From positions 1 to 43,362 of the forward strand of contig JAIBDT010000019.1 in NCBI GenBank assembly GCA_024686085.1: a stretch of DNA of 43,362 nt, in the 5' to 3' direction. A program made the position numbers and the translations under genes. This DNA comes from Loktanella sp. (lineage in GTDB: Bacteria; Pseudomonadota; Alphaproteobacteria; Rhodobacterales; Rhodobacteraceae). The notes beneath the pieces are model-generated. The model had not been told where the DNA came from and ran no database searches. It saw only the letters and a program-made list of their open reading frames with translations. Below, one piece after another: positions 41,684 to 43,362 of the stretch; position 1 is the first letter of the stretch, and each line of letters opens with the position of its first letter.

Positions 41684-41907
41684 AGGCCTGCGCTAACTTT
41701 AACCGGACCTTGTCCCGCAGAGATAGACGCACCGCCTGCCCCGATGCCCAGCCCGACAGCAGAGTTTTTGGCCCCTAGCGACAGGCGCGGCACGATGCCC
41801 CCCGGACCGATGCCAAAGCCAAGCTTGGCCGTTGGCTGCAAAGGATCACCCTCTGCGCCGCAAGCCGCAAGAAACCCAACCAACCCGATCATAAAGACCT
41901 TTTTCAT
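41680..41907 (-). CDS. Small lipoprotein
   Basis: 75 aa. Lipobox LAAC with Cys16 after a clear signal ([16 protein letters not shown]). The mature part is Gly-rich and weakly repetitive ([19 protein letters not shown]). ATG at 41907 overlaps the argH stop as ATGA, and AAAGG lies upstream. An in-frame ATG at 41925 is possible but less suited to a signal. It is coupled to argH above and DUF2834 below. Function unknown. Confidence 0.8.
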   Translation of the reverse strand: MKKVFMIGLVGFLAACGAEGDPLQPTAKLGFGIGPGGIVPRLSLGAKNSAVGLGIGAGGASISAGQGPVKVSAGL

Positions 41908-43292
41908 CCCAAAACCTTTTTCCATTCCGCGATGCGCAAACGCACTTGCGCTGGTGCCGTGCCGCCAAAGCTGACGCGGGACGCCACGGAATTTTGCACG
42001 CCCAGCACGTCAAAGACGCCTTGGGTGATACCATCGTGCACGGACTGCATCTCGGCTAGGGTCAGATCGGGCAAATCTTCCCCCTTGGCCTCGGCCATTG
42101 CCACAAGTGTTCCTGTCACATGGTGAGCGTCGCGGAACGGCAAACCCAATTCGCGGACCAGCCAATCGGCCAAATCAGTCGCGGTTGAGAACCCAGTTGC
42201 GGCGGCGGCTTCAAGTGAAGGCACGTTCGCCTGCATGTCGCCAACCATCCCTGACATAGCCGCGAGCGCCAACATCAGGCTATCAGCCGCATCAAAGGTC
42301 TGTTCTTTGTCTTCTTGCATGTCCTTGGAATAGGTCAGCGGCAGCCCTTTCATGACAGTCATCAAGGCAACATTCGCCCCAAAAATCCGACCGATCTTGG
42401 CGCGGATCAATTCGGCTGCATCAGGGTTGCGTTTTTGCGGCATGATTGACGACCCTGTGGACCACTTGTCGGACATTTTGACAAAGCGGAACTGCGCAGA
42501 GGACCATATCACCAGTTCTTCGGCCAAACGCGACAGGTGCATCGCGCAAATGCTGGCGCTTGACAAGAATTCGAGGGCGAAATCACGGTCCGCGACCGCG
42601 TCCAAAGAGTTTGCCATTGGCCGGTCAAAGCCTAAGGCCTCTGCGGTCATGTGCCGATCAATCGGGAACGACGTGCCAGCCAAAGCCGCGGCCCCAAGTG
42701 GTGAGGTGTTCATGCGCTTGCGTGCATCGGCAAAGCGCGACCGATCGCGTGCGAACATTTCGACATAGGCCATCATGTGATGCCCCCATGTGACGGGCTG
42801 GGCGACTTGTAGGTGCGTAAAACCAGGCATGACCCAATCGGCGCCAGCTTCGGCCTGTCCGATCAGAGCTTTCATCAGGGATTCTAATGCTTGGTCAGCG
42901 GCGTCGCATTGATCGCGCACCCAAAGGCGGAAATCGACGGCAACTTGATCATTGCGCGAACGTGCGGTGTGCAAGCGCCCTGCGGGTTCACCGATCAAAT
43001 CCTTCAGCCGCGATTCGACATTCATGTGAATATCTTCAAGGGCTGCGGAGAACGGAAAGTCGCCCGCTTCAATCTCTGACAATACCGTGAGCAGGCCTTC
43101 CCCAATCGCATCCGCATCTTTATCAGTAATGATACCACAGGCGGCCAACATGGCGGCATGTGCGCGAGACCCTGCAATGTCTTGGGAGGCCATACGACGG
43201 TCAAAGCCGATGGATGCGTTGATTGCTTCCATGATGGCATCAGGTCCGGCGGCGAAACGGCCACCCCACATTGTGTTCGCGGTCTTGGTCAT
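41904..43292 (-). CDS. argH: Argininosuccinate lyase
   Basis: 462 aa, fumarase/aspartase superfamily. It splits argininosuccinate to arginine and fumarate, the last step of arginine synthesis. The signature loop [12 protein letters not shown] (280-291) holds the catalytic Ser. TARSRNDQ (109-116) and GFTHLQ with His160 are also present. Length is normal. ATG at 43292 has no clear ribosome site, and the divergent gene begins 17 bases away, so promoters must overlap. First gene of argH-lipoprotein-DUF2834. Confidence 0.97.
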   Translation of the reverse strand: MTKTANTMWGGRFAAGPDAIMEAINASIGFDRRMASQDIAGSRAHAAMLAACGIITDKDADAIGEGLLTVLSEIEAGDFPFSAALEDIHMNVESRLKDLIGEPAGRLHTARSRNDQVAVDFRLWVRDQCDAADQALESLMKALIGQAEAGADWVMPGFTHLQVAQPVTWGHHMMAYVEMFARDRSRFADARKRMNTSPLGAAALAGTSFPIDRHMTAEALGFDRPMANSLDAVADRDFALEFLSSASICAMHLSRLAEELVIWSSAQFRFVKMSDKWSTGSSIMPQKRNPDAAELIRAKIGRIFGANVALMTVMKGLPLTYSKDMQEDKEQTFDAADSLMLALAAMSGMVGDMQANVPSLEAAAATGFSTATDLADWLVRELGLPFRDAHHVTGTLVAMAEAKGEDLPDLTLAEMQSVHDGITQGVFDVLGVQNSVASRVSFGGTAPAQVRLRIAEWKKVLG

Positions 43293-43309
43293 GTTGAAAA
43301 GGTGCTTTC

Positions 43310-43362
43310 ATGCGCAAGTTAAAATCAGTTCTGCTTTATACGGCCCTTGGGCTGCTTGCAAA
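43310..43362 (+). CDS. N-terminus of an exported protein, possibly TlpA-like (partial)
   Basis: Only 17 codons are in the window: MRKLKSVLLYTALGLLA, a positive start and hydrophobic core like a signal peptide. AAGGTG lies 6 bases before the ATG. In related genomes the gene divergent to argH is often a TlpA-type thiol:disulfide protein as I recall, but nothing inside this window proves it. Confidence 0.55.
   Translation, partial: MRKLKSVLLYTALGLLA

Overview
The window looks like a chromosomal housekeeping segment of an alphaproteobacterium in the Rhodobacteraceae, most likely a marine roseobacter. The basis is the gene content: a DUF1013/TrcR-type cell-cycle regulator, an L-malyl-CoA lyase very close to what I remember of Rhodobacter Mcl1, a TIGR02302/DUF4175 protein beside lysA, FtsEX coupled to an acyltransferase, and a fmt/def cluster with three deformylase-like genes. 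Species cannot be named from the sequence alone. Gene density is very high. Many neighbours overlap by 1-4 bases (ATGA or TGATG junctions) or converge with overlapping tails. I see no prophage, CRISPR array, rRNA, tRNA, intact insertion sequence or defence island.

Layout. 1-198: non-coding, with a perfect 28-bp inverted repeat, a second compound hairpin and a bidirectional terminator. 199-2638: trcR, then RNase T2 and a nucleoside hydrolase. 2625-5005: leftward def-def-def-like-fmt operon for formylation and deformylation of initiator Met; the third deformylase homologue has lost key catalytic residues. 5083-10904: PatB/MalY-type lyase, an unknown protein, a glutathionyl-hydroquinone-reductase-like protein, a receiver-domain protein, a CobC-like decarboxylase with a possible leader ORF, and an MltB-like transglycosylase coupled to a ParB-like unknown. 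10955-14410: smc, with a perfect DnaA box and two GANTC sites upstream. 14619-17274: an acetyltransferase, very small ORFs, two small lipoproteins and a tandem Lin0512 pair. 17271-23405: TPP enzyme, FMN reductase, VOC protein, hotdog hydratase, a divergent FAD oxidoreductase/MnmD pair (a split MnmC arrangement) and an EamA permease. 23386-28712: Slt transglycosylase, dapA, YcaQ-like glycosylase, a K+ channel-like protein and smpB. 28868-33441: a Gly-rich small protein, sseA, an aromatic aminotransferase, mcl1 and accA. 33451-36353: leftward ftsE-ftsX-plsC-flavin-reductase-fold chain. 36527-43362: a zinc-ribbon membrane protein, DUF4175, lysA, DUF2834, a small lipoprotein, argH and the first codons of an exported protein.

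Functional themes: lysine/mDAP supply (dapA, lysA) with wall turnover and division (two lytic transglycosylases, FtsEX); translation quality control (fmt, def, smpB, mnmD); CoA-ester and lipid metabolism (mcl1, accA, plsC, hotdog hydratase); and cell-cycle control (trcR, smc, and several intergenic CtrA-like half-site pairs). The most unusual items are the perfect inverted repeat at the left edge, the degenerate deformylase, the split MnmC pair, the set of CtrA-like sites and several very small ORFs. None amounts to a clearly new system.
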